From assembly GCA_021464415.1 (NCBI GenBank), contig CM038469.1, positions 17,689,901 to 17,753,900 on the forward strand: a DNA stretch of 64,000 nucleotides. Direction: 5' to 3'. This document shows, in pieces, positions 46,901-58,623 of this stretch. The position numbers were made by a program, and so were the translations under genes. The notes under the pieces are model-generated. The model searched no databases, had not been told where the DNA came from, and saw only the letters and a program-made list of their open reading frames with translations. The stretch comes from Lonicera japonica. Taxonomy: Eukaryota; Streptophyta; Magnoliopsida; Dipsacales; Caprifoliaceae. Within the stretch, counting starts at the first letter, position 1; every line of letters starts with the position of its first letter.

Positions 46901-49900
46901 CCTTCCCTATTTGTAACTTAACCGTTGAGTTCAGTCCATTGATTTCATAAACCAATACCTGGCCGGTGAATCGCTGTTTTCGACCAAATCCTTTCTCTTT
47001 TATGCATTTACCGAACACACGCTTAGGGACGTATCATTAAAGCGTCGAACACTATTCAATTGGCTGGGGGTAAACCCTCAACCTCGATGGTTACTAAACC
47101 TGCTGGGGTTACTTTTTTTGGGACCAGTGGTAACAAAGAAGATCAAATTATATCAAGTTTTCTATGGCATTTATGTTTATTATGTGCATGTTTATATTAC
47201 TGCAATGTGAATGCTTTTTTTTTGACGCTTGGATGTATTTATGTTTCTTGCTGTTTATTTATTCGTTAGTTTTTGGGTTGTTTTGTTGGTGTTTTTTTGT
47301 CTTTATTCATTAATTTGAATTTTCGATGGTTAAGCCTGCGTATTTTGTACTATTTGTTTATGTTTTGCGTGATTGGTTGATTGATCGATCGTGATAAGTT
47401 TAAGGATTATTTAACAATTTTCTTAAAGTTTGGGATTGTAACTCTAATTTATAGAATCTGAAAATCTGGGTTTAGTGCTCACTCCCCAGTTACCAGCACC
47501 CGAAAAAATCAGTTTAACATTTTTGGTGTCATTTTAATTTTTTTTAAAGTTTGGGGTTTTAATTGTGTAATTTTCAAAGATTCTGGGGCGGTTTGATAAT
47601 GTCGAATTATACTTGTTTTTTTTATTTAAATTAAGTAAATAATACCCACATACGAAATAGACATATGCTTTAAATGTAAATTCTTAAATTTCTAGGGGGG
47701 TTTAATGAGCCTGCATAGGTGACTTTTTCAGGGGTTATGTCAAGTCTTATGTGTCATTTATGTAGATGTTTATATTACTTTATTGTAGATGCCTTTTTTT
47801 TTATTTATTGTTATGCAAATGTATTTATGTTGTCTTTTTTTTATTTTTTTGTTTGTTTTGCCGGTATTTTTTGTCATTACTCATTCATGTGATTTTTCGG
47901 TTGCTATGTCGGTATTTTTTGTTTTGCATGATTGATTGATTTGATCAATCGTGATAATTTTAGGCATTATTATGTAATTTTCTTAAAGTTTGTGGGAGTA
48001 ACTGTAATTTATAGAATTTGACATTCTGGGTTTGGTGCCCGTTCCCCATTTGACCTGCGCGCTAAAAAGTTGGCGGTTTGACAAGTGTGTGTAATTTTCA
48101 AAGATTCTGGGGTGGTTTGATAAGTGTCGAATTACACTTGTTTTTTTTTTTTATTAAATTAAGTAAATAATACCCACATAAGAAATTAGACATCTGCTTT
48201 AAATGTAAATTCTTAAATTTCTAGGGGGTTAGTGAGCTTACAATGTTGACTTTTTCGGGAACTAGTGGTAATTAAGTAGGTAAGATCAAATTAACTTTTT
48301 TGGTGACATTTTGTAATTATTTAAAGTTTCTGTGTTGGATTGACAGTTATCAAATTACACTTGTTATCCATGAAATTATTTAAATTTAACCCATAAACAA
48401 AATTGGACGCTGGAAGCTTAAATGTAAATTTTTATAGTTCAGGGGCTAATTTAAGTTTTATCCAAACTTTGAGGAGCACTTGTACAAAATTAATTATATT
48501 TTCACATAACTTCACACGCACCACTTGATAGACTGCCAAAAGGAATAAAAGCATACATAGCTCGCGCAGTCACACACTTTTTGTGCATGCATACCGTCAA
48601 TAACTACGCATATGAGATGAGACTTGAAGGGGCAAATGGAATGGCATAATTCCTTCCCTATTTGTAACTTAATCGTTGAGTTCAGTCCATTGATTCCGTA
48701 AACCAATACCTGATCGGTGAACTGCTATTTTCGATCGACTTTTTTCTCTTTTATGCATTTACCGCACACACAATTAGGGACGTAATATTAAAGCGTCGAA
48801 AACTATTCTTTGGCCAGGGGTAAACCCTCCACCTCGGTGGTTAGTGTGGCAGCAGTGGTTACTTTTTTGGGGACTAGAGGTAAACTAAGAAGATCAAATT
48901 ATGTCAAGTTTTCTATGGCATTTAAGTTTGTTATGTGCATGTTTATATTACTAGATTATGCTTTTTTTTATTGACACTTGATGTATTTATGTTTCCTACT
49001 GTTTATTTATTCGTTAGTTTTCGGGTTGTTTTGTCAATATTTCTTGTCTTTATTCATTCATTTGATTTTTTGATGGTTATGCCTATGTATTTGGTACTAT
49101 TTATTTACGTTTTGCGTGATTGGTTGATTGATCGATCGTAATAAGTTTAAGAATTATTTACCAATTTTCTTAGAGTTTGGGAGTGTAACTCTAATTTATA
49201 GAATCTGAAAATCTGAGTTTGTTGCTCACTCCCCTAGTTACCCGCATCCCAAAAAGTCAGATTTTCCTTTTTGGTGTCATCTTAAAATTTTCTAAAGTGT
49301 GGGGTTTTAATTGTGTAATTTTCAAAGATTCTGGGGCAGATTGATAAGTGTCAAATCACACTTTTTTTTTTTTTTTAAATTAAGTAAATAATACCCACAT
49401 ACGAAATTATACATCTTCTTTAAATGTAAATTCTTAAATTTCTAGGGGGTGTTAGTGAGCCTGCAATGGTGACTTTTTTCGGGGACTAGCGGTAATTAAG
49501 TATATCAGATTATGTCAAGTCTTCTATGTCATTTATATTTATTATGTGGATGTTTATATTACTTCATTGTAGATGCCCTTTTTTTTTTTATTGTTACGCA
49601 TTTGTATTTATGTTTTCTTCTTTTTATTTATTCATTAATTTTTTGTTTATTTTGCCGGTATTTTTTGCCATCATTAATTCATTTGATTTTCCGATTGCTC
49701 TGCCGGTATTTTTTGTTTTGCGTGATTGCTTGATCGATCGAGAAAATTTTAGGGATTATTTTGTAATTTTCTTGTAGTTTGGGGGAGTAACTGTAATTTA
49801 TAGAATTTGACATTCTGGAGGTTAGTGAGCTTGCAATGGTGACTTTTTCGGGGACTAGTGGTAATTAAGTAAATCAGATTATGTCAAGTCTTCTATGTCA

Positions 49901-50408
49901 TTTATGTTTATTATGTGGATGTTTATATTATTTCATTGTAGATGCCTTTTTTTTATTTTATTGTTACGCATTTGTATTTATATTTTCATATTTTTATTTA
50001 TTCATTAATTTTTTGTTTATTTTGATAGTATTTTTTGTCATAACTCATTCATTTGATTTTCCTGTTGCTCTGCCGGTATTTTTTATTTTGCATGATTGAT
50101 TGATTGATCGATTTTGATAATTTTAGGGTTTATTTTGTAATTTTTTTAAAGTTTGGGGGAGTAACTATAATTTATAGAATTTGACATTCTGGGTTTGGTA
50201 CCCATTCCCCAATTGACCTGTGCCCCAAAAAGTCGTATTTACTTATTTGGTGTCATTTTGTATTTTTCTAGAGTTTGGGAGTTTTAATGTGTAATTTTCA
50301 AAATTTCTAGGGCGGATTGATAATTATCAAATTACACTTGTTTTATACACACATATGAAATTAGACATCTGCTTCAAATGTAAATTCTTAAATTTTTAGG
50401 GGGGTCAG

Positions 50409-50751
50409 TGTACGCCCTGAGTGATGAGTACTCCCTTGTGTGGAGGAATGGTAGCTCAAAGGGGGCATCCCACACCGGAAGTTGGGGGATCCTTGGAGAC
50501 CCATATAAGTAAGATATGGTCGCTAATTAAGTACGAGGCCTTTTGGGTAGCTCACTGGCTTCGGATCCCATAAGAACTCCGAAGTTAAGCGTGCTTGGAC
50601 CAGAGCAATCCAGGGATGGGTGACCCCCTGGGAAGCTGGTCGTGAGCTCCCAGAAACAAAGCCGTGAGGGTAGATGTCCTGGGGCTGAGGCCTGTCTAGG
50701 ACGCTAGCCAGAGCGGACAATATCGTACTGAGGTGCGACCGGGTCGTTACA
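50409..50751 (+). mobile_element. Cassandra-type solo LTR carrying 5S rRNA-like sequence
   Basis: The 343-bp block starts TGTACGCCCTGAG and ends GGGTCGTTACA (TG...CA), and is flanked by a perfect 5-bp duplication GTCAG (50404-50408 and 50752-50756). Inside is a plant 5S rRNA-like sequence in sense orientation. LTRs with an embedded 5S gene are the hallmark of Cassandra TRIM retrotransposons. With a duplication around a single LTR, this is a solo LTR formed by recombination. The uninterrupted target is visible at about 45425 in the array. Confidence 0.88.
50534..50652 (+). rRNA. 5S rRNA-like sequence within the Cassandra LTR (not a functional 5S gene)
   Basis: GGATCCCATAAGAACTCCG, AGTTAAGCGTGCTTGG (A-box region) and GGATGGGTGACC with CTGGGAAG (C-box region) match plant 5S rRNA in order and spacing. 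The first 27 bases and the 3' end are diverged, as in Cassandra. Ends are estimated from spacing. Confidence 0.8.
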
Positions 50752-50854
50752 GTCAGTGAGCCTGCAATGTTGACCTTTTCGAGGACTAGTGGTAATTAAA
50801 TATATCAGATTATGTCAAGTCTTATATGTCATTTATGTGGATGTTCATATTACT

Positions 50855-51437
50855 TCACGCACTAGCATTACTAAGCGAAAATCAATTTTTGTAAAATAAA
50901 TTATAAGTTCCCTTATTGAAAACTAAATTTCTATGCAGCTTATATGAGTCTTGTCATGCACTTCTCATGATATGCTCGTGAATTTTAGTTTTTAATAATT
51001 GGTAAGCTAAGGACATTCATTTTTAATAGGAACTCAGGCCTACAGTCATCTCTTGAATTGGTTGGTCATACTATCTGTAATGTCATAGCTATGGATACCC
51101 CTAACGCTCTTTTCCCATTTTATTAGACACTTGTTTTAGTTGCTGCTTATTTTATCATTGCTTTATTTATTTATTTTATTTTTATTTATATTTATTTTTA
51201 TTTATATTTATTTATTTTCTTTTAAGTTTTAAATTTAATTTCTTATTCTATTCTAAAAAATTATTATCTTTTCTTTATTTTATCTTTTCTTTTCTTCTTT
51301 CTCCCTCTTGAAAGTTTAGCTAGAATAATAAGATTACCATCCTTCCCTGTGGTTCGACCTTGGACTTCCAAGTAAATATATTATAACTTGACCGCCTGCA
51401 CTTGGGTGTATTAATTACGCGTTTCTGAGCGTAGTCA
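50855..51437 (+). mobile_element. Partial 5' LTR (last ~583 bp)
   Basis: Matches 62683-63285 from TCACGCACTAGC to GCGTAGTCA. The first ~2.1 kb of LTR expected from the 3' copy is missing, and the tandem array abuts directly. Confidence 0.9.
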
Positions 51438-51448
51438 AGCAAAGATTT

Positions 51449-51466
51449 TGGCGCCGTTGCCGGGGA
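51449..51466 (+). other. Primer-binding site, tRNA-Asp
   Basis: TGGCGCCGTTGCCGGGGA, 11 bases after the LTR end, complementary to the 3' end of plant tRNA-Asp as in Athila elements. Confidence 0.85.
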
Positions 51467-51546
51467 AGGTTGTCAGTATCTTATTCTAGTTTTCTTTCTT
51501 TCTTCTTTTTCTTCCTAGGATTCTATATTAGGTCTCAGCCTAGTAT

Positions 51547-54348
51547 ATGAAACCTTGGCTTCGTGGTCCAAATAACCATATCTCAAATAATCCTCTGTAC
51601 GAGTACCGTGTCATCCCTGACAAGTACAAGTCAGACGACGAATCTTCTGAAGCATCCGAGTCTTCAAGTTCCACCAATTCACTTCCACTTTCTTTTTCTT
51701 CTAATTCTTCGAACGGTACTATCCCGTGGGCAACTGAACACCCGATGGCCGATCGGAATGCTGAAGAACAAGCAGCTGCATTTCCAGCAGCACAAGCAGC
51801 ACAAGCAGCACAAGCAGCTAATAATGGAGTCAACCAAGCAGTTCAAAATCCTAATCTTACTTTGCGTGAACTCTTACTTCCTGGCAGAAATGCTACTCCT
51901 TCTTGCATTAATTTTCCAAATGATGCAAATAATTTCCATTTTCGCAATGTCATGATTCAACTTCTACCTACTTATCATGGGTTTGAAAGTGAACAAGCCT
52001 ACCTTCATATTCGAGAATTTGAGGATGTCTGTGCCACTTTCAGTGATCAGAACTGTTCTGAAGATACAATTAAGTTGAAGCTATTTCCTTTCTCCCTGAA
52101 GGATAAAGCTAAAACTTGGTTTATCTCTCTACACCCGAGATCCATTAACTCGTGGCAAGAACTCCAAGAACAATTTCTCAAGAAATTCTTTCCTTTACAT
52201 CTTACTTCTAACTCGAAGAAGGCAATTCAAAACTTCTCCCAGAAGGATGATGAAACCTACTTCCAGTGTTGGGAGCGCTTCAAAGAACTTCTTAATTCTT
52301 GTCCTCATCATGGTTATGAAAAGTGGAGAATCATCAATTTCTTTTATGATGGTCTAGTTCCCTCCACTCGTCAGTTTGTTGAATCAATGTGCAATGGGCA
52401 ATTCTTAGGAAAGAGTCCCACTGATGCAGAGGCATACCTTGAGTGGCTTTATGAAGTTTCTCAAGAATGGGAACCGAGTGCTAAGGCAGGTACAGCTAGA
52501 GCAAAGGTAACACCAGCTGGTGTGTACCAACTGAAAGATAACGATGAAATCAGTGCTAAGCTAGCTACTATTTGCCGAAAACTTGAATCTTTGGAATCAA
52601 AGAGAGGAGAACCAACTTCCAAACCATTCGTGGAGCAAGCTTGCAGCATTTGCGACACACTTGGTCATCTCACTAGTGACTGTCCGACCATCCCAGCTCT
52701 TAGAGAAGTGTTGAACACTGATGTCAATGCTGTCATGGCAATTGGCAAATCCAATTCTTATGGGGATCGATATAACCCATCTTGGAGGAACCATCCCAAC
52801 CTCAGTTGGTCTGGTAACAACTATGAAGGGAATCCCATGAAACCTTCTCAACCATTTCAGCAGCGCCAGTCTAATTTCCAACCACCGCCACCACTTCAAC
52901 CGTTCTATCAGCAATCTCAACCTCCAGTTAATTTTCAATCTCAACCTCAGCAGTATCAATAACCTCAAGGTTCGAGTCCTAATTCTTATATTCCACCGCA
53001 TAGGAAAATCCCTGAGGAGAATCTGCAAGGCATGTTTCAGCAGATGCTGCAGACGATGAACCAGATGAAAGTTTCTATGGAGAAGATTGCTAGTCAGAAT
53101 GACCCAAAAGGGAAGGCAACTTTTCCAGCTCAACCTCAGCCCAATCCCAAAGCCAATGATAATTCTTCTTCTTCAGGCACTAAACAATATCATGAGCAGG
53201 TCAAAGCTATCACTACCTTGAGGAGTGGTAGAGTTATTGACAATCAAATAGAGCCACCTCCACCTGAATATGTTCAAATAAGAGGGATGGAGGTAGAAGA
53301 TGAAGAAGTTGAAACTGAGCAGTACACTTCTACTGAAGCTTTGAAAGAGGCTGAGATAGCTAAGGAAGCTGAAGCAGAAGCCGAGAATGTGAATGATGTC
53401 CCAGAAAAGAATAAAACTTTTATTCATCACATTCCCGTCCCTTTTCCTCAGAGGTTGCAGAAGCCGGCTAAGGAGAACCATAATTCTGAGATTCTTGATC
53501 TTTTTAAGCAAGTGAAGATCAACATTCCTCTTTTAGATGCGATCAAGCAAATTCCTTCTTATGCTAAGTTTCTTAAAGACTTATGCACCATAAAGAGAAG
53601 AGTCTTTATTCAGAAGAAAGCATTTTTAGCTAATCAGGTGAGCTCGATCATTCAACATAATTTTCCAGCCAAGCACAAGGACCCTGGTTGTCCTACCATT
53701 TCTTGTTACATTGGTGATCAAAAGATTGAACATTCTCTCCTAGATCTTGGTTCTAGTGTGAACTTACTCCCGTATTCTGTTTATCAGCAATTAGGTTTGG
53801 GTGAGTTGAAACCCACGAGAATTACCTTGCAACTGGCTGATCGTTCCGTGAAAGTTTCACGAGGAGTAGTTGAAGATATTTTAGTTAAGGTTGATAACTT
53901 TGTCTATCCAGTTGACTTTGTTGTTCTAGATACTCAACCTATGGCTAATATTGGTACCCAGATTCCCATCATTTTAGGAAGACCTTTCCTTGCTACTATT
54001 AATGCTATTATCAGTGTTAGGAATGGTGTTATGAAGCTTTCGTTCGGAAACATGACTCTCGATGTCAATATCTTTTCAATTCCTAGACAGCCAGATTTTG
54101 AAGAAGAAGATATTCGAGAAGTGAGTTACTTGGATACTGTTGTGGAGGAATACTTTGGTTTGTTGCAATATGAGGACCCATTTGAGTCAACCTTGACTCA
54201 TTCTTTTTTTGATTTCGAAGCTTATTCTCCTATCGAGAAGGAGATAAGTAAAGCAGTTTCTGATCTCAATTCCAGCGAAGATGCTGAAAAATTCGAAACA
54301 GAGCAGGTTATGTGGACTGAATGTTTTGAAGAACTCCCCCCCGAGTAA
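51547..54348 (+). pseudogene. gag-protease, one internal TAA
   Basis: A 471-codon frame ends at TAA 52960-52962; the same frame then stays open to 54348, so a single codon interrupts what is otherwise one gag-protease reading frame. Gag has a retrotransposon gag domain (residues about 135-260, with FSLKDKAKTWF) and a zinc knuckle C366-C369-H374-C379. The protease-like domain follows, with LLDLGSSVNLLPYSVY in place of the usual D-T/S-G, a replacement typical of Athila/Tat. The C-terminal end at GAG TAA follows a run of seven C (54336-54342). Gag would form the virus-like particle and package RNA. The stop lies in a Gln-rich linker, so CAA to TAA is the likely change. Confidence 0.85.
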
Positions 54349-57286
54349 TTCTTTAGTTATACCCTCTGCGTTCGAAGCTCCAAAATTGAAACTTAAGCCC
54401 CTACCCCAGGAGCTAAAGTATGCATTTTTAGGAGAATCCGAGACTTATCCTGTCATAGTCTCAAACAAGTTGAATTCTACTCAAGAGTCTGAACTCTTGA
54501 AGGTTCTTAAGTTACATAAAGATGCATTAGGATGGACCATAGCTGATCTAAAAGGTATTTGTCCTAATATCTGTACTCATAAGATATACCTTGAAGAAGA
54601 TGCTAAACCTTCTCGACAGATGCAGAGGAGGTTAAATCCCAACATGAAAGAAGTAGTTCGCAAAGAAGTTCTTAAACTTTTAGATGTTGGAATTATTTAT
54701 CCTATCTCTGATAGCAAATGGGTAAGTCCTACTCAAGTTGTGCCTAAGAAATCTGGCATAACTGTTGTTCCTAATGCTGAAGGAGAATTAATTCCTACAC
54801 GTGTTACCACTGGATGGCGCATGTGTATTGATTATCGCAAGCTTAACTCTGTAACCAGGAAAGATCATTTTCCACTCCCATTTCTTGATCAAACTTTGGA
54901 GAGAGTGGCTGGTCATTCTTTCTACTGCTTTCTAGATGGTTACAGTGGTTACAATCAGATCGAGATCGCTCCCGAAGATCAGGAGAAAACCACTTTCACT
55001 TGTCCTTTTGGTACTTTTGCTTACAAGAGGATGCCCTTTGGCTTGTGCAATGCACCAGCAACCTTTCAAAGGTGCATGATGAGTATCTTTAGTGACATGG
55101 TGGAAAAGTTTCTCAAAGTTTTCATGGATGATTTCTCTCTTTTTGGTGATTCTTTTGAAGATTGTCTCCAGAATCTGGAGAAAGTCTTGATCCGTTGCAA
55201 AGACAATAATCTTGTTCTAAATTGGGAAAAGTGCCATTTCATGGTTACCCAAGGAATTGTTTTAGGTCATATTGTCTCAGCTGAAGGAATTCAAGTAGAC
55301 AAGGCTAAAATCGACCTCATTGCTAATTTGCCAGTTCCCAAGACTGTCAAAGAGGTTCGATCATTTCTAGGTCATGCTGGTTTTTATAGGAGGTTTATCA
55401 AAGGTTTCATATCTCGACCGCTATGTAACTTGCTTGCCAAGGATGCACCATTTGAATGGACTTCAGCATGTCAAGAAGCTTTCGACAAGCTCAAGGAAAT
55501 GCTCACAACTGCACCCATTGTGCAACCACCTGATTGGAGCCTACCATTTGAGCTTATGTGTGATGCTAGTGATTATGCCATTGGAGCTGTCCTAGGACAG
55601 AGAAAGGACAAGAAGCCCCATGTCATTTACTATGCTAGCCGGACTTTAAATGATGCTCAGTTGAACTACTCTACGACTGAGAAAGAGTTGCTAGCAATTG
55701 TATTTGCTTTAGATAAGTTTCGTTCCTATTTGGTTGGATCACCAATTGTCTGCTTTACTGATCACTCAGCAATTAAGTATCTTCTTATGAAAAAAGATGC
55801 GAAAGCAAGACTGATTAGGTGGATCCTACTACTCCAAGAATTTGACTTGATTATCAAAGATAAGAAAGGAGTAGAAAATGTGGTAGCTGATCACCTATCT
55901 AGGCTCACTAGTGAAGTTATAGACACAGACAATTTACCTATTAAGGAAAGTTTCCCAGATGAACAGTTGATGGCTGTTCGTAGTTTGCCATGGTATGCGG
56001 ATATCGTAAATTATCTTGTCACAGGAAAGATTCCTGATTGGCCTCGTCAAGAGCGAAATCGATTCTTTACCTTGGTAAAGAACTTCTATTTTTATGATCC
56101 GTACTTGTATAAGTACTGTCCTGATCAAATATTTCGAAGATGTGTCCCAGCAAATGAAGCCAAATCCATCATGTATGCTTGTCATGAAGCAGCATGCGGG
56201 GGCCACTTTTCTTTTCGGAAGACAGCTGATAAAATTCTGCAATGTGGTTTCTACTGGCCTACTCTTTTTAAAGATGTAAAGAACCACTGTAGAATGTGCA
56301 CTCGTTGTCAGATGTTAGGTGCCAATTCAAGAAGGAACATGATGCCTCTAACTAATATCATGTCAGTTGAAATTTTTGACTGTTGGGGTATAGATTTTAT
56401 GGGGCCATTTCCACCGTCTTTTGGGCATCAATACATTCTACTAGTTGTCGAATATGTGTCTAAATGGGTTGAAGCCATTCCCACTAGAAATAATGATCAT
56501 TTCACGGTCATTACATTCCTTAAACAGAATATTCTTTCTAGGTTTGGCACCCCAAAGGTGATTATAAGTGATCAAGGGACTCACTTCTGTAACAAACCAT
56601 TCGAGAAATTGATGCAGCGTTACGGAGTGAACCACCGTGTTGCTTTGGCATATCACCCACAGACAAATGGGCAAGCTGAATTAGCCAACAGAGAGATCAA
56701 GAGAATTCTCGAGAAAACAATCAATGTTAATCGGAGAGATTGGTCCATTCATTTGACAGATGCTTTATGGGCATATAGGACCGCCTACAAAACGAATTTG
56801 AATATGTCCCCTTACAGGTTGGTTTACGGTAAGGCATGTCATATCCCCCTGGAGATTGAACATAAAGCATTCTGGGCTATCAAAACTATGAATTTCGATC
56901 TTCGAGAAAGTGGCAAAGAGAGGAGCTTGCAGTTGAATGAACTTGAGGAGTTACGCCATGATGCGTATGACAATTCAAAGATTTTTAAGGAAAGGACTAA
57001 GCGTTTCCATGATCAAAAAGTACTAAGGAAAAATTTTGAGCCGGGACAGAAAGTACTTTTATACGATTCAAGGCTCCATTTATTTCCTGGAAAACTTCGA
57101 TCAAGATGGACTGGTCCCTATAAAGTTCATAATGTCTTTCCTTATGGAGCAGTAGAATTGGAAAATCCAAGGGATGGTAGCACATTCAAGGTCAATGGGC
57201 ATAGACTGAAGCCATTTCTGGAAAAGCTTGATGATAGTAACGAGAGCATTAAGTTGGGGGAACCTGATTATAATGCTGAGGACTAG
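54281..57286 (+). CDS. pol: reverse transcriptase, RNase H, integrase
   Basis: Open for 1,001 codons from the first ATG, which overlaps the protease frame by 68 bases in another frame. Real synthesis would come from the gag-pro frame through a shift at the C7 run (54336-54342); the similarity of the sequence just after that run to the Athila linker supports this. Reverse transcriptase has [16 protein letters not shown] and catalytic FMDD at 281-284. RNase H has MCDASD and [11 protein letters not shown]. Integrase has the zinc-binding H635, H642, C670, C673 and the DD35E triad D705, D764, E800. No chromodomain is visible at the C-terminus. The domains look complete, so the frame change is the only visible lesion. 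A recent one-base indel is more likely than programmed shifting. Confidence 0.88.
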   Translation: MLKNSKQSRLCGLNVLKNSPPSNSLVIPSAFEAPKLKLKPLPQELKYAFLGESETYPVIVSNKLNSTQESELLKVLKLHKDALGWTIADLKGICPNICTHKIYLEEDAKPSRQMQRRLNPNMKEVVRKEVLKLLDVGIIYPISDSKWVSPTQVVPKKSGITVVPNAEGELIPTRVTTGWRMCIDYRKLNSVTRKDHFPLPFLDQTLERVAGHSFYCFLDGYSGYNQIEIAPEDQEKTTFTCPFGTFAYKRMPFGLCNAPATFQRCMMSIFSDMVEKFLKVFMDDFSLFGDSFEDCLQNLEKVLIRCKDNNLVLNWEKCHFMVTQGIVLGHIVSAEGIQVDKAKIDLIANLPVPKTVKEVRSFLGHAGFYRRFIKGFISRPLCNLLAKDAPFEWTSACQEAFDKLKEMLTTAPIVQPPDWSLPFELMCDASDYAIGAVLGQRKDKKPHVIYYASRTLNDAQLNYSTTEKELLAIVFALDKFRSYLVGSPIVCFTDHSAIKYLLMKKDAKARLIRWILLLQEFDLIIKDKKGVENVVADHLSRLTSEVIDTDNLPIKESFPDEQLMAVRSLPWYADIVNYLVTGKIPDWPRQERNRFFTLVKNFYFYDPYLYKYCPDQIFRRCVPANEAKSIMYACHEAACGGHFSFRKTADKILQCGFYWPTLFKDVKNHCRMCTRCQMLGANSRRNMMPLTNIMSVEIFDCWGIDFMGPFPPSFGHQYILLVVEYVSKWVEAIPTRNNDHFTVITFLKQNILSRFGTPKVIISDQGTHFCNKPFEKLMQRYGVNHRVALAYHPQTNGQAELANREIKRILEKTINVNRRDWSIHLTDALWAYRTAYKTNLNMSPYRLVYGKACHIPLEIEHKAFWAIKTMNFDLRESGKERSLQLNELEELRHDAYDNSKIFKERTKRFHDQKVLRKNFEPGQKVLLYDSRLHLFPGKLRSRWTGPYKVHNVFPYGAVELENPRDGSTFKVNGHRLKPFLEKLDDSNESIKLGEPDYNAED

Positions 57287-57600
57287 TTGAGAAGGAGCTG
57301 ATACTACTGTATAATTTGTATATTATGTAAATGTTTATTATTATTTTATTTTATTTTTTATTTTTAGCTTTCTTTTATTTCTTTCTTTTAACTTTGAGTT
57401 GAAACTTGTACTAGCGCTATCATCTATCTGTTTCAAGTTTCAATGATGAAGTTTGTTACTATAGTTTTTGTTGTTGTTGTATAATCTTGTTTCACTGTCA
57501 TGCTTATCTGCCAATACTTATATATATATATTGTTTCCTGTCTAGATAAAACACGCTCCCGAGCCACAGATATTATTGCACACAACCTGTCTTTAGCATT
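57287..57600 (+). other. Spacer between pol and ORF3
   Basis: T-rich with a TA run at about 57521. No ORF. It may hold a splice acceptor or leader for ORF3, but none is clear. Confidence 0.4.
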
Positions 57601-58623
57601 ATGCTAGATAATTTTTCTCCTGCCAATATTTCTTCTTCAAACAAGCGTTCTCAAGACTTGATGGGGATGGGGCCGACTGCAGGATCCCCTTTGCACGTTA
57701 GGGTGAGACGTTCTTGGCCCGCTCGATTTACCGAAATGGCTGAGGCGAGTATATCCCCTAAGCGTGCACCACCATCTTGTAAGAGAAAGTTATTTGTAGA
57801 AGAAGCAGACAGTAAAGATTATTTACAGCATGATGCCAAAGACAATATGGAGATTGATGGAGACGTGGAGTTTTCTAGTCTACAGAATGCTGGTTCGTAT
57901 GAAGAGACCCGCGATCACATGAGCGAGCCAGAATCTGATCCTGAGGAGGACCCATTCGAGTCTGATCCTGAGGAGGAGCAATTTGAGCCAGAATCTGATC
58001 CTGAGGAGGACCCATTCGAATCTGATCCTGAGGAAGAGCAACTTGAGCCTGAGCCAGATGAACCCGAGTCTAATCCTTCAGAGCCAGAAGAGGAATCAGA
58101 GTCAGAAGATGAGCAAATTGAAACTGAATCTGAGTCAGAGGAAGAGTCTGATCATGAAGAGGAGGATCCAGATGAATATCTAGTCCCTGTTACCCCTCTG
58201 AAGAGTAATAGAGAGTCGAGAGGCCGTGCAGTCAGTAGCCCACCCCCAATAGTATGCGGATATAAGTATATCTTACTTATCCAAGAGAGCGGAGGCAGAT
58301 TTAGGCGAATGACTTCGCACTTCTTGTTTGCAGAAGATGCCATTGACCCGTACAACCCCCACCTCTGCCATCCGTCAGACTTGAGCATAATACGCAACCC
58401 AATTTCGGGGAGAGTTCTAGTTCTCCCAAATTATTCAGCTTATGCGAAGAGGATGTGGGGGAGGCTATTTAGGAGACCCCGTTATGAGGCCGAGATGAGA
58501 AGAATTTCAAGGCAGCTCTGGATACTAGATTTGAGCATTGTAGGCGAGTGCAACTACGTTTACAACATACGGCTAGGTGATGTCACATTCTGTGTGTGGC
58601 AGAGCCATCGCTACAGCAGGTAG
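57601..58623 (+). CDS. Extra ORF (ORF3), acidic repeat protein of unknown role
   Basis: A 340-codon open frame in the place where Athila elements carry an env-like gene. The N-terminus (1-65) is basic with KRAPPSCKRKLF, a possible nuclear signal. Residues about 105-200 are extremely acidic and include two nearly identical 60-base units starting at 57925 and 57985, encoding EPESDPEEDPFESDPEEEQF-like repeats. The C-terminal 140 residues are of mixed composition with many Arg, Tyr and Trp (RRISRQLWILDLS). I see no signal peptide, hydrophobic segment or cysteine pattern, so it does not look like an envelope protein. The long open frame in an element with other lesions suggests it is a genuine recent gene. 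Function unknown. Confidence 0.65.
   Translation: MLDNFSPANISSSNKRSQDLMGMGPTAGSPLHVRVRRSWPARFTEMAEASISPKRAPPSCKRKLFVEEADSKDYLQHDAKDNMEIDGDVEFSSLQNAGSYEETRDHMSEPESDPEEDPFESDPEEEQFEPESDPEEDPFESDPEEEQLEPEPDEPESNPSEPEEESESEDEQIETESESEEESDHEEEDPDEYLVPVTPLKSNRESRGRAVSSPPPIVCGYKYILLIQESGGRFRRMTSHFLFAEDAIDPYNPHLCHPSDLSIIRNPISGRVLVLPNYSAYAKRMWGRLFRRPRYEAEMRRISRQLWILDLSIVGECNYVYNIRLGDVTFCVWQSHRYSR

Larger units (their letters stand above)
43901..50854. repeat. Complex tandem array with a ~1.75-kb higher-order period
   Basis: The motif ATTTATAGAAT occurs about ten times, in two versions followed by CTGAAAATC or TTGACATTC. GATTGATCGATCGTGA-type palindromes and AGCCTGCAATGGTGACTTTT also recur. Paired landmarks repeat about 1,750 bases apart: TAAACCCTC at about 47072 and 48822, and the segment giving a GKELCHSICPFKSHL minus-strand reading at about 46890 and 48640. 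The latter short frames are conserved only because the DNA is repeated; I do not call them genes. Confidence 0.85.

Noticed and set aside
46770..47018. Minus-strand frame with a repeat partner at 48512-48706, apparently conserved protein
   Set aside because: Both lie in equivalent positions of the tandem array; similarity follows from DNA duplication and no family motif is seen.
50534..50652. A genuine 5S rRNA gene
   Set aside because: The 5' third and 3' end are diverged and it sits within a TG...CA LTR with a target duplication.
50523..50720. 65-codon minus-strand frame
   Set aside because: It is antisense to the 5S-like part of the Cassandra LTR.
51540..51833. Minus-strand Ala/Cys-rich frame over the gag start
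   Set aside because: It mirrors the GCA/CAAGCA repeat in gag and has no independent support.
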